5,331 nt of DNA. Origin: Candidatus Omnitrophota bacterium (GTDB lineage Bacteria > Omnitrophota > Gorgyraeia > B26-G9). The position numbers and the translations under genes are program-made. The stretch lies in contig DAOVNL010000076.1 of NCBI GenBank assembly GCA_030630245.1, forward strand, positions 1 through 5,331. The letters run 5' to 3'. The notes under the pieces are model-generated. The model was not told the DNA's origin and did not search any database. It worked only from the letters and a program-made list of their open reading frames with translations. Positions 1-5,331 of this stretch are shown piece by piece (the stretch's first letter is position 1; every line of letters starts with the position of its first letter).

Positions 1-437
1 AAAAAAGGCTTGATATTATTGATGTTGAACTTCGCTATGAAATGACTAAACTATCGCTTGAGGGCAGCCTTGATTTGGGTGTCAGCCGAATTGAAATAGA
101 AAAATCCGGGGTTTCTTATTCTGTGGAAACACTTAAGGTTTTGAGAGAGGCTGAACCTGATACACAATTTTATTTCATTCTCGGTTCAGACGCGATCCCT
201 GAGCTTAAAACCTGGAAAAATATCGATGAGATATTCTCGCTGTGCAAATTCGCCGTGGGCATGCGCCCGGGATTTGGAGACTATCAGGTTTCGGAGAGAA
301 TGGTTTTCTTAAAAGGGGAATTTTTAGATATTTCAAGCAGCCGAATAAGACAGATGGTGCGTAGCGGGGAATCAGTTGAACATCTTGTTGGACATGCAGT
401 GTATGAATTTATAAAAGAAAGAAAATTATATCAATAA
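1..437 (+). CDS. nadD: Nicotinate-nucleotide adenylyltransferase (NadD), C-terminal part, 5' end cut by window
   Basis: NadD transfers AMP from ATP to nicotinate mononucleotide, giving deamido-NAD in cytosolic NAD synthesis. The reading frame is open from base 3, so 144 residues are visible, against about 190-215 for the family. The N-terminal nucleotide-binding (H/T)xGH motif lies outside the window. Visible family features are an RYEM stretch, then SGVSYSVETL (the family's PSYTVDTL region), FILGSDAIPELKTW (the G-A/S-D-x(4)-L-x-TW segment) and, near the end, ISSSRIRQMVRSG, the ISSTxIR nucleotidyltransferase signature, followed by the usual C-terminal helix with an H-V-x-E-F-I pattern. The ATG at 42 is internal: residues encoded before it already match the family. 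The stop at 435-437 lies one base before the next gene, suggesting translational coupling. Identification is confident; only the start is unseen. Confidence 0.95.
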   Translation, partial: KRLDIIDVELRYEMTKLSLEGSLDLGVSRIEIEKSGVSYSVETLKVLREAEPDTQFYFILGSDAIPELKTWKNIDEIFSLCKFAVGMRPGFGDYQVSERMVFLKGEFLDISSSRIRQMVRSGESVEHLVGHAVYEFIKERKLYQ

Positions 438-438
438 A

Positions 439-1443
439 ATGGAATCACAAATTATTTACATTCTGCCCGTGCTCCTTCTTGTTCTGGTCGTTTTTTCCGC
501 TTTTTTTGCAATGTCTGAGGTGGCATTTGTAAGTTTGAATAAGATAAGGTTGCGCTACCTGCTTAACCAGAACAAGAAAAACGCGCAAATCGTGCATAGA
601 ATTGTCAAAAAAATGGACAAATTGATTGCGACTATATTGGTCGGCAATAATTTTGTTAATATCGCGATTTCTTCGATCGGTACGGCGCTCTTCATATATT
701 TCTGGGGCAATAACTGTATTTCTATCGCATCAGCTACGATTGTTATTACGCTGATCGTTTTGATCGCCGGGGAAATTACACCTAAGATATTTGCGGTTAA
801 ACATGCCGAGAATGTCTCACTGCGTGTTGCCTGGTTTATGGATTTTATAATTAAAATTCTCGAGCCCCTTGTAAAGGTTTTTCTGGATATCAGCAACTGG
901 TTTTTAAAGCTCATAGGTGAAACACCTCCAAGGCGCTCGCCTTTAATAAGTGAAGAAGAGATTCGCCTTATGATTGAGCTGGGGAAGGAAGAAGGGGTGC
1001 TCACGGACGGCGAAAGAAACATGCTGCACAGGATCTTTGAATTCGGGGATACTCTTGTTTATGAGGTAATGATGCCTGTAGATAAAGTTATAGCTATTGA
1101 TATAAATGCAAGCACTGATGAGCTGCTTGATGTTATTGTTGAAAAAGGCCATTCACGGATACCTGTCTATGATGGGGAGATTAACAATATCTGCGGGGTG
1201 ATTTATGCCCGTGAATTGCTTAATATCTGGCGTAACAAAGAGCTTATTGTTATGAGAGACCTTCTGCATCCGCCTTATTTTATCAATTCGAGAAAAAGAG
1301 TAAGTGAACTTCTGCGTGAATTCCAGAAAATTCATGTTTATATGGCTATTGTTACTGATGAGAAAAAAAATATATTGGGGCTGGTTACACTGGAAGATCT
1401 GCTTGAAGAAATAGTGGGAGAAATAGAAGGTGATGTAAGTTGA
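439..1443 (+). CDS. CNNM/CorC-type (HlyC-related) membrane protein: DUF21 plus CBS pair, lacking the C-terminal CorC_HlyC domain
   Basis: This 334-aa inner-membrane protein belongs to the CNNM/CorC family, whose studied members export or sense Mg2+ or other divalent cations. The DUF21 part starts with a hydrophobic segment at about residues 5-24, followed by the conserved MSEVAF at 25-30. It continues with GNNFVNI (69-75), hydrophobic segments around 62-110 and GEITPK (111-116), then another hydrophobic stretch at about 129-160. An acidic helix follows (SEEEIRLMIELGKEEGVL, then GERNMLHRIFEF). The CBS pair spans about 214-330: VMMPVDKV at 210-217, HSRIPVYDG in CBS1 and LGLVTLEDLLEEIVGEIE in CBS2. 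The protein ends four residues after that. Many relatives run to about 420-440 aa with a CorC_HlyC domain, which is absent here and is not found in any frame of the following 100 bases. No good Shine-Dalgarno is visible; the start one base after the nadD stop suggests reinitiation. The transported ion cannot be told from sequence. Confidence 0.9.
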   Translation: MESQIIYILPVLLLVLVVFSAFFAMSEVAFVSLNKIRLRYLLNQNKKNAQIVHRIVKKMDKLIATILVGNNFVNIAISSIGTALFIYFWGNNCISIASATIVITLIVLIAGEITPKIFAVKHAENVSLRVAWFMDFIIKILEPLVKVFLDISNWFLKLIGETPPRRSPLISEEEIRLMIELGKEEGVLTDGERNMLHRIFEFGDTLVYEVMMPVDKVIAIDINASTDELLDVIVEKGHSRIPVYDGEINNICGVIYARELLNIWRNKELIVMRDLLHPPYFINSRKRVSELLREFQKIHVYMAIVTDEKKNILGLVTLEDLLEEIVGEIEGDVS

Positions 1444-1468
1444 GGCGTTATAGAAAATAGCGTATAAG
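1440..1468 (+). promoter_or_regulatory. Possible sigma-70 type promoter upstream of rsfS
   Basis: TTGAGG (1440-1445) and TATAAG (1463-1468) are separated by 17 bases, matching the -35 and -10 consensus at 4/6 and 5/6 positions. The -35 box overlaps the stop codon of the CNNM-type gene. A start point near 1475 would place the heptamer repeat at the very 5' end of the rsfS message. Such matches arise by chance in AT-rich DNA, so this is tentative. Confidence 0.3.
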
Positions 1469-1474
1469 ACATAG

Positions 1475-1516
1475 TTGCCGGTAACCAGTGGCCGGTAACC
1501 AGTGGCCAGTTGCCGG
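1475..1516 (+). repeat. Six tandem heptanucleotides (consensus TNRCCRG), 42 bp
   Basis: The segment divides exactly into six 7-base units: TTGCCGG, TAACCAG, TGGCCGG, TAACCAG, TGGCCAG and TTGCCGG, all fitting TNRCCRG. At a larger scale it contains two perfect 14-base copies (1477-1490 and 1491-1504), and the 9-mer AGTTGCCGG recurs at 1473-1481 and 1508-1516. CCGGTAAC (1478-1485) can pair with GTTGCCGG (1509-1516) through 8 pairs including one G-U, so the transcript could form a loose hairpin. It sits between the CNNM-type gene and rsfS and is more GC-rich than its surroundings. It resembles in style the short tandemly repeated heptamers described in cyanobacteria, but I do not claim homology. 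Confidence 0.85.
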
Positions 1517-1545
1517 AAAAAAAGTGAAAAGGAAAATAAATTGTT

Positions 1546-1899
1546 TTGAAAAGTAAAGTATTGAAAATAGTTGAGCTGGCGTTTGACAAAAAGGCAGTTG
1601 ATATTACTGCTCTTGATTTGCGAAAAACAGCTAACTTCTGCGATTTTTTCGTAATACTTACCGGTACTTCTGCGACCCATATCAAGTCTATTGCCGATGG
1701 TATAAATGAGGGGCTTCGTAAAGGCGGCATGCGTACACATCATGTTGAAGGGTATCGGGAATCAAGATGGGTAGCGCTTGATTATTTCAGTGTTATTGTT
1801 CATATTTTTGACGAGGAAACGCGTCTTTTTTATGACCTGGAACATCTCTGGTCAGATGCGCCGAGGCTTAAATTAAATGAAAAGGCCAGTAGCGCATGA
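1546..1899 (+). CDS. rsfS: Ribosomal silencing factor RsfS (Iojap/YbeB family)
   Basis: RsfS binds ribosomal protein uL14 on the large subunit and blocks subunit joining when nutrients are short. The 117-aa product fits the family's usual 105-130 aa. Recognisable blocks are the N-terminal KKAVDITALDLR, CDFFVILTGTSATHIKSIAD (the D-Y/F-F-V-I-x-T-G-T/S-S block), HHVEGYRESRWVALDYFSVIVHIF in shorter matching pieces, and the C-terminal FYDLEHLWSDAPRL, the family's FYxLExLWxDAP ending. The start used is TTG at 1546. The frame is closed by TAA at 1537-1539, and there is no in-frame ATG before the conserved region. AAAAGGA ends at 1533, leaving a rather long 12-base spacing, so TTG at 1561 is an alternative. 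nadD and rsfS are commonly neighbours in bacteria; here a CNNM-type gene lies between them. The stop overlaps the next ATG as ATGA. Confidence 0.93.
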   Translation: MKSKVLKIVELAFDKKAVDITALDLRKTANFCDFFVILTGTSATHIKSIADGINEGLRKGGMRTHHVEGYRESRWVALDYFSVIVHIFDEETRLFYDLEHLWSDAPRLKLNEKASSA

Positions 1900-2036
1900 A
1901 TAAAGAAGATGCTGTTGATGAACTGAGAAGATACAGCGGAAACCAATTTGACCCGAAGGTTGTGGAAGTGTTCATAAAACTGTTGGAAGAAAACCCTGAA
2001 ATTTTTAAGCAAAGCGGAGAGCAAAAGAATGCCTGA
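1896..2036 (+). CDS. 46-aa small ORF resembling the isolated C-terminal tail of an HD-GYP/HD domain
   Basis: The frame opens with ATG at 1896, overlapping the rsfS stop as ATGA, and closes with TGA at 2034-2036, 8 bases into argS. AAAAGG (1880-1885) lies 10 bases before the ATG, a reasonable ribosome site. The product reads MNKEDAVDELRRYSG, then NQFDPKVVEVFIKLLEENP, then a short polar tail. The core A-V-D-E-L-R-R-x-(S/A)-G-x-Q-F-D-P-x-V-V-E-x-F closely follows what I know of the last two helices of HD-GYP cyclic-dinucleotide phosphodiesterase domains (A-L-E-E-I-x-R-x-A-G-T-Q-F-D-P). The metal-binding HD and GYP residues are absent, so it cannot be an active phosphodiesterase. A TAG at 1890-1892 closes the frame just upstream, so no larger domain is fused to it. 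It could be a functional microprotein, a coupling ORF for argS, or a gene remnant. Similarity is judged by eye. Confidence 0.62.
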   Translation: MNKEDAVDELRRYSGNQFDPKVVEVFIKLLEENPEIFKQSGEQKNA

Positions 2037-3735
2037 GCAACTCAAGGATTTAATAGTTAAAGCAGTAAAGGAAATCTTAAGCGAGAACAAGCTTGCCTCA
2101 AATGACATATTAATCGAAATAGAGACACCTAAAGATACAAAGTTCGGGGATTTTTCGATTAATGCTGCCATGAAACTTGCAAGAGTTTTGAAAAAACCGC
2201 CTGTGGAAATTGCTGAGTTGATTAAAGGATTGCTGCTTGCAAAATTTAGGGATTTGGAGATTACAGGCCTAATAAAAAAAGTCGAAGTGAAACGTCCCGG
2301 GTTTATAAATATTTTTCTTTCTGATGTTGCGCTTTATGATGTTTTAATAGCTATCAGCAAAGATACAGAAGGTTTTGCGCGTAATAACCAGGGTGAGGGG
2401 AAAAAAGTTCTTATCGAATTTGTCAGCGCTAATCCTACGGGGCCGTTGAGCATAGCTCATGCCAGGCAGGCCGCTGTCGGGGACAGCCTTGCTAATATAC
2501 TGGAGTTTAGCGGATTTGATGTCAGCCGTGAATATTACATTAATGATGAAGGCAATCAGATAAAAAATTTAGGCCTTAGCCTGCAGGCGCGTTATATGGA
2601 AATATTGGGAAAAACAGTGGAATTCCCGGAAGACGGATATAAAGGTGAATATCTCTGTGAACTGGCCGAAAAACTGGAGCAGTTGTTAGGTGAGAAATAC
2701 GCGAATGATGAAAGCGAGCAGGCAGTCGAATTTTTTTCAGATTATGCCGCAGGACAGATACTCGATCATATTAAAGAGGAACTGAAGGTTTTCGGGGTCA
2801 ACTTTGAAAGCTGGTACAGCCAAAAAAAACAGATCACGCCCAATAGAATCAGCACAGCGCTCAGTGAGCTCAAAAGCAAGGGATATATATTTGAAAAAGA
2901 CGGAGCTACCTGGTTCAAATCCACGCAGTTCAATGATGATAAGGACAGGGTGATTATCAAAAGCGACGGGTTGATGACATATCTCACCCCTGATATTGCT
3001 TATCACAGGATGAAATTTGAAAGAGGGTTCGATAAGCTTATTAATATTTGGGGCCCTGACCATCACGGATATATTCCCAGGCTTAAAGCAGCGGTTTGCG
3101 CGCTTGGGTATAGTCCCGACGATTTATCAATATTGATTATTCAGCTGGCGACATTATCAAGAGGGGGCAAGCCCGTTGTTATGTCTACAAGAGCCGGTGA
3201 ATATATTACGCTGGGAGAGCTTATGCAGGAAGTAGGCAAAGATGCTGCGAGATTCTTTTTTCTAATGCGGCGCTGTGACTCGCAGCTGGAATTTGATCTT
3301 GAGCTTGCTAAAAAGCATTCCCTGGAAAATCCGGTTTATTACACGCAGTATGCGCATGCGCGCATAAGCGGTATCAGAAAGCTTTTTAAGGAGCTTGCCG
3401 GAAAGGGAGAGCTGGGCGGTATAAAAGAACCTCTTGATGCGGCACGGCTTTGCGATCTTGTTGAAGATGAATCATTTCTTTTAATAAAGAAACTGAATTG
3501 TTTTCCTGATATTCTGAAAAATTGCGCCGAATGTCTTGATCCGCAGGCTTTGAGTACCTATTTGAGGGATTTGGCAGGAGATTTCCATGCCTTTTACAAT
3601 AAGTACAGGATATATTCTGAAGGCAAGGAAAACATAGAACAGTCACTTGCCAGATTTTTCTTAATCGACTGCGTGGGAAGAGTAATAGCTTTGGGGTTGA
3701 AAATAATGGGGGTTGAAGCTCCCCAGGAAATGTGA
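2029..3735 (+). CDS. argS: Arginyl-tRNA synthetase (ArgRS)
   Basis: This class I synthetase charges tRNA-Arg with arginine using ATP in the cytosol; 568 aa is normal for the family. Domains in order: an N-terminal tRNA-contacting domain (about 1-120, with TKFGDFSINAAMKLA); the Rossmann catalytic core starting at EFVSANPTGPL (about 130-140); WGPDHHGYIPRLKAA (341 onward); the LSRGGKPVVMSTRAGE region, where VMSTR (384-388) replaces KMSKS; VGKDAARFFFLMRR; ENPVYYTQYAHAR; and a C-terminal all-helical DALR anticodon-binding domain to the end, closing with MGVEAPQEM. The HIGH signature is unusual: positions 141-144 read SIAH, keeping only the second histidine (known ArgRS often have HVGH or HIGH). 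KMSKS degeneration is common in ArgRS. GGAG at 2016-2019 lies 9 bases before the ATG, inside the preceding small ORF, which overlaps argS by 8 bases, so expression is probably coupled. Confidence 0.97.
   Translation: MPEQLKDLIVKAVKEILSENKLASNDILIEIETPKDTKFGDFSINAAMKLARVLKKPPVEIAELIKGLLLAKFRDLEITGLIKKVEVKRPGFINIFLSDVALYDVLIAISKDTEGFARNNQGEGKKVLIEFVSANPTGPLSIAHARQAAVGDSLANILEFSGFDVSREYYINDEGNQIKNLGLSLQARYMEILGKTVEFPEDGYKGEYLCELAEKLEQLLGEKYANDESEQAVEFFSDYAAGQILDHIKEELKVFGVNFESWYSQKKQITPNRISTALSELKSKGYIFEKDGATWFKSTQFNDDKDRVIIKSDGLMTYLTPDIAYHRMKFERGFDKLINIWGPDHHGYIPRLKAAVCALGYSPDDLSILIIQLATLSRGGKPVVMSTRAGEYITLGELMQEVGKDAARFFFLMRRCDSQLEFDLELAKKHSLENPVYYTQYAHARISGIRKLFKELAGKGELGGIKEPLDAARLCDLVEDESFLLIKKLNCFPDILKNCAECLDPQALSTYLRDLAGDFHAFYNKYRIYSEGKENIEQSLARFFLIDCVGRVIALGLKIMGVEAPQEM
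3725..3728 (+). promoter_or_regulatory. Ribosome binding site that decides the lpd start
   Basis: AGGA at 3725-3728 lies within the last codons of argS. It is 9 bases before the ATG at 3738 but only 3 bases before the alternative GTG at 3732, so spacing favours the ATG, which also gives the more family-like N-terminus (MSKVYDIAILG). Confidence 0.6.
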
Positions 3736-3737
3736 TT

Positions 3738-5111
3738 ATGAGCAAGGTTTATGACATTGCTATTTTAGGTTCAGGACCGGGAGGATATGTCGCGGCAATA
3801 CGTGCGGCTGGGCTTGGGTTGTCTGTTTGCCTGATTGAAAAAGGAAATTTGGGCGGGGTATGCCTGAACGCTGGCTGTATACCTACAAAAACCTTATTGA
3901 GAAGCGCTCACCTTGTTCAGGAGATCAAACATGCGTCTGTGCTTGGTATTAAAGTAGACAATATTGATTTTGACTTTGATGTCCTGATGCAGAGAAAAGA
4001 AAAAGTTGTAGATCAATTAAAAAAAGGCATCTTGTATTTGTTAAAAAAACGGGGAGTGGATATTGTTAATGGTTTGGGAAAGATCACGGATTTAAACACA
4101 ATTGATGTGCAGGGCAGGAAGATCAGGTTTGATAAGTGTATTATAGCTGTGGGATCTCAGCCTGCTGTTATACCTGAGATGAATTTTGATGAGGAAGCCG
4201 GGATCTTATCCAGCCGCCATATACTTGAACTGAAAAAGATACCGAAGAGCCTTTTGATTGTCGGAGGGGGAGTGATCGGGTGTGAATTTGCCGATATATT
4301 TAACAGTCTGGGATGTGAGGTTACAATGCTGGAGTTAACCGATCAGATTCTTCTCAAAGAAGATGTTGAGATCGCCCGCAGCCTGGAAAGAGAGCTGAAG
4401 AAACGGGGAATTAAAATATTTACCAAAACAAAAGCGGTCAAGACGAATAAACTCGCCGTTGGAGGTTTTAATGTGATCACTGAGGATAAAAAGAATATTG
4501 TATGTGAAAAAATTCTTTTATCCGTAGGCAGAGTTCCCAACGGGCAGGATTGCGGATTAGATGAAGTGGGGATTAAGCATAATAACGGAACTATTGAAGT
4601 ATGCGAGAGTATGCAGACAAATATCGAAAATTTTTATGCAGTGGGTGATGTGCTCGGGAGGACATATCTTGCTCACGCGGCAAGCCGCGAAGGGATAGTT
4701 GCCGTAGAAAATATTGCAGGCATACCCTCAAGAATCAATTATGATTTTGTGCCCCGCTGTGTTTACACCGATCCCGAGGTTGCAAGCGTAGGAATGAGTG
4801 AGGCTGCGGCCAGACAGAGGAACATTAAGATAAAAATTGCCAAATTTCCGCTTACAGCTTGCGGCAGAGCTGTTGTTGAAAATAAGGCGCAGGGAATGGT
4901 AAAACTAATAAGCGACAGCGAGGATAATATTCTGGGGGCCGCATTATGCTCATCCATAGCTAGTGAACTTATTCATGAGCTGTGCGTTGTCATGGAATCC
5001 GGAATAAAGAGTTCGCGATTTTCAGAAATTGTCCATGCTCATCCAACACTTTCTGAGTCGATAATGGAAGCAGCGCAGGTATTGCAATCAAAAGCGGTCC
5101 ATATTTTCTAG
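3738..5111 (+). CDS. lpd: Dihydrolipoamide dehydrogenase (E3)
   Basis: This FAD flavoenzyme reoxidises dihydrolipoyl groups on E2 or H-protein partners and reduces NAD+. The product is 457 aa from the preferred ATG (459 aa from GTG at 3732), normal for the family. The FAD Rossmann motif is GSGPGGY at 11-17. The redox disulfide is C42-L-N-A-G-C47, inside GGVCLNAGCIPTK. The NAD motif is GGGVIG (176-181), followed by E199 at the end of the second strand, which suggests NAD rather than NADP. The second FAD contact is AVGDV (301-305). The dimerisation domain includes VYTDPEVASVGMSE and ends with HPTLSE, where H435 and E440 are the catalytic His-Glu pair. All key residues are present, which argues for a true disulfide reductase of the Lpd type rather than mercuric or glutathione reductase. 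Its start lies 2 bases after the argS stop. The next gene encodes a lipoyl-type domain, fitting a lipoate-dependent complex. Confidence 0.93.
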   Translation: MSKVYDIAILGSGPGGYVAAIRAAGLGLSVCLIEKGNLGGVCLNAGCIPTKTLLRSAHLVQEIKHASVLGIKVDNIDFDFDVLMQRKEKVVDQLKKGILYLLKKRGVDIVNGLGKITDLNTIDVQGRKIRFDKCIIAVGSQPAVIPEMNFDEEAGILSSRHILELKKIPKSLLIVGGGVIGCEFADIFNSLGCEVTMLELTDQILLKEDVEIARSLERELKKRGIKIFTKTKAVKTNKLAVGGFNVITEDKKNIVCEKILLSVGRVPNGQDCGLDEVGIKHNNGTIEVCESMQTNIENFYAVGDVLGRTYLAHAASREGIVAVENIAGIPSRINYDFVPRCVYTDPEVASVGMSEAAARQRNIKIKIAKFPLTACGRAVVENKAQGMVKLISDSEDNILGAALCSSIASELIHELCVVMESGIKSSRFSEIVHAHPTLSESIMEAAQVLQSKAVHIF

Positions 5112-5150
5112 GTTTTAAAAAGCTCTCTGAACTCAATTACAAAATCAGCC

Positions 5151-5179
5151 TTGATAATAAATTTTTATCATGTTAGTAT
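5151..5179 (+). promoter_or_regulatory. Candidate promoter for the lipoyl-domain gene (extended -10 type)
   Basis: TTGATA (5151-5156, 5/6 to TTGACA) and TAGTAT (5174-5179, 4/6 to TATAAT) are separated by exactly 17 bases, and TGT directly before the -10 gives an extended TGn element. Transcription would start near 5186, leaving a leader of about 40 bases. A perfect TATAAT at 5199-5204 is an alternative -10, but its 17-base-spaced -35 (GTATTA) is poor. Motif match only. Confidence 0.45.
5152..5170. repeat. AT-rich inverted repeat TGATAA-N7-TTATCA overlapping the candidate promoter
   Basis: TGATAA (5152-5157) is the exact reverse complement of TTATCA (5165-5170), with a 7-base spacer. It covers part of the proposed -35 and the spacer, a position where a dimeric regulator could act. 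The stem is too AT-rich and lacks a following T-run, so it does not look like a terminator. Six-base arms can occur by chance in such AT-rich DNA. Confidence 0.35.
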
Positions 5180-5224
5180 TAATAGTGTTAGGCTAAAATA
5201 TAATAATACGGGGAGGGATAAATA

Positions 5225-5331
5225 ATGATTGACATTGTCATGCCGGATTTAGGCCCGGACATTGAAGAAGCGAAAATATCTTTTTGGCTGGTAGAAGCAG
5301 GCGAGCACGTTGATGAGGGAAAGGACCTTGT
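5225..5331 (+). CDS. Lipoyl/biotinyl-domain protein, 5' end only (E2 acyltransferase or stand-alone lipoyl protein)
   Basis: Thirty-five codons are visible before the window ends. The product begins MIDIVMPDLGPDIEEAKI and continues SFWLVEAGEHVDEGKDLV. This matches the first half of a lipoyl domain: V-M-P-x-L-G, an acidic turn, a strand with W-L-V, then G-(D/E)-x-V-x-E-G-(D/x)-x-L-V. The lipoylated lysine (usually in a DKA context about residue 43) lies beyond the edge, so attachment cannot be confirmed. An unusually strong Shine-Dalgarno, GGAGG at 5212-5216 within a purine-rich stretch, lies 8 bases upstream of the ATG. The position 113 bases after lpd supports a role in a 2-oxoacid dehydrogenase or related lipoate-dependent system. 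Whether the gene encodes a full E2 (about 400 aa) or a single-domain carrier (about 80 aa) cannot be decided here; a biotin carrier is less likely beside lpd. Confidence 0.82.
   Translation, partial: MIDIVMPDLGPDIEEAKISFWLVEAGEHVDEGKDL

Noticed and set aside
42..437. ATG at 42 as the true start of nadD
   Set aside because: The frame is open to the window edge, residues before it match the family, and the essential N-terminal nucleotide-binding region would be missing.
555..1022. Minus-strand ORF of 155 codons inside the CNNM-type gene
   Set aside because: It is fully antisense to a conserved DUF21 coding region; the serine/isoleucine-rich product is what reverse reading of hydrophobic codons gives.
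1475..1516. Heptamer region as a CRISPR array or rho-independent terminator
   Set aside because: There are no spacers between units, and the possible hairpin has a long unpaired loop and is followed by A-rich, not T-rich, sequence on the plus strand.
1338..1730. Second minus-strand ORF of 130 codons in the same region
   Set aside because: It overlaps the same coding genes in another frame, is low-complexity (S, I, T, F rich) and has no family resemblance.
1153..1743. Minus-strand ORF of 196 codons running across the CNNM 3' end, the repeat and rsfS
   Set aside because: It is antisense to two well-supported genes, shows no recognisable motif and has a composition typical of a shadow frame (rich in F, Y, N, I). 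Its length is a by-product of codon bias on the other strand.
3732..3734. GTG at 3732 as lpd start
   Set aside because: It lies only 3 bases after the AGGA site; ATG at 3738 has 9-base spacing and a more typical N-terminus. GTG remains possible.
5152..5170. Inverted repeat as the lpd terminator
   Set aside because: The stem is six pairs, five of them A-T, and no T-run follows directly, so it would not form a stable terminator.

Overview
The window is a tightly packed, all-plus-strand bacterial gene cluster with housekeeping content. From left to right it holds the 3' end of nadD (NAD biosynthesis), a DUF21/CBS membrane protein of the CNNM/CorC type, rsfS (ribosomal silencing factor), a 46-codon ORF that falls below usual gene-calling cut-offs, argS (arginyl-tRNA synthetase), lpd (dihydrolipoamide dehydrogenase), and the 5' end of a gene encoding a lipoyl/biotinyl-domain protein, cut by the right edge. 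No tRNA, rRNA, CRISPR array, insertion sequence or prophage element is visible.

The genes are nearly contiguous. nadD and the CNNM gene are separated by one base. rsfS and the small ORF overlap as ATGA. The small ORF and argS overlap by 8 bases, and argS and the preferred lpd start are 2 bases apart. Only two real intergenic gaps exist. The first (1444-1545) carries a 42-bp array of six heptanucleotides and a possible promoter. The second (5112-5224) is AT-rich, with a plausible promoter, an inverted repeat and a strong Shine-Dalgarno sequence. The likely transcription units are therefore (nadD-CNNM), (rsfS-small ORF-argS-lpd) and (lipoyl gene and beyond), with read-through possible.

Functionally, nadD supplies NAD, and rsfS and argS serve translation. 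lpd and the lipoyl-domain gene belong to a lipoate-dependent multienzyme system, either a 2-oxoacid dehydrogenase or a glycine-cleavage-like system. The clear Shine-Dalgarno sites, modest GC content and divergent sequences suggest an uncultivated bacterium rather than a well-known model group. A lineage such as Omnitrophota or a neighbouring phylum is only a guess from gene order and sequence flavour.

The most interesting points are the 46-aa ORF, which reads like the isolated C-terminal tail of an HD-GYP domain and is wired translationally between rsfS and argS; the heptamer repeat in front of rsfS; the altered HIGH signature in ArgRS (SIAH); and the CNNM-type protein that stops directly after its CBS pair.
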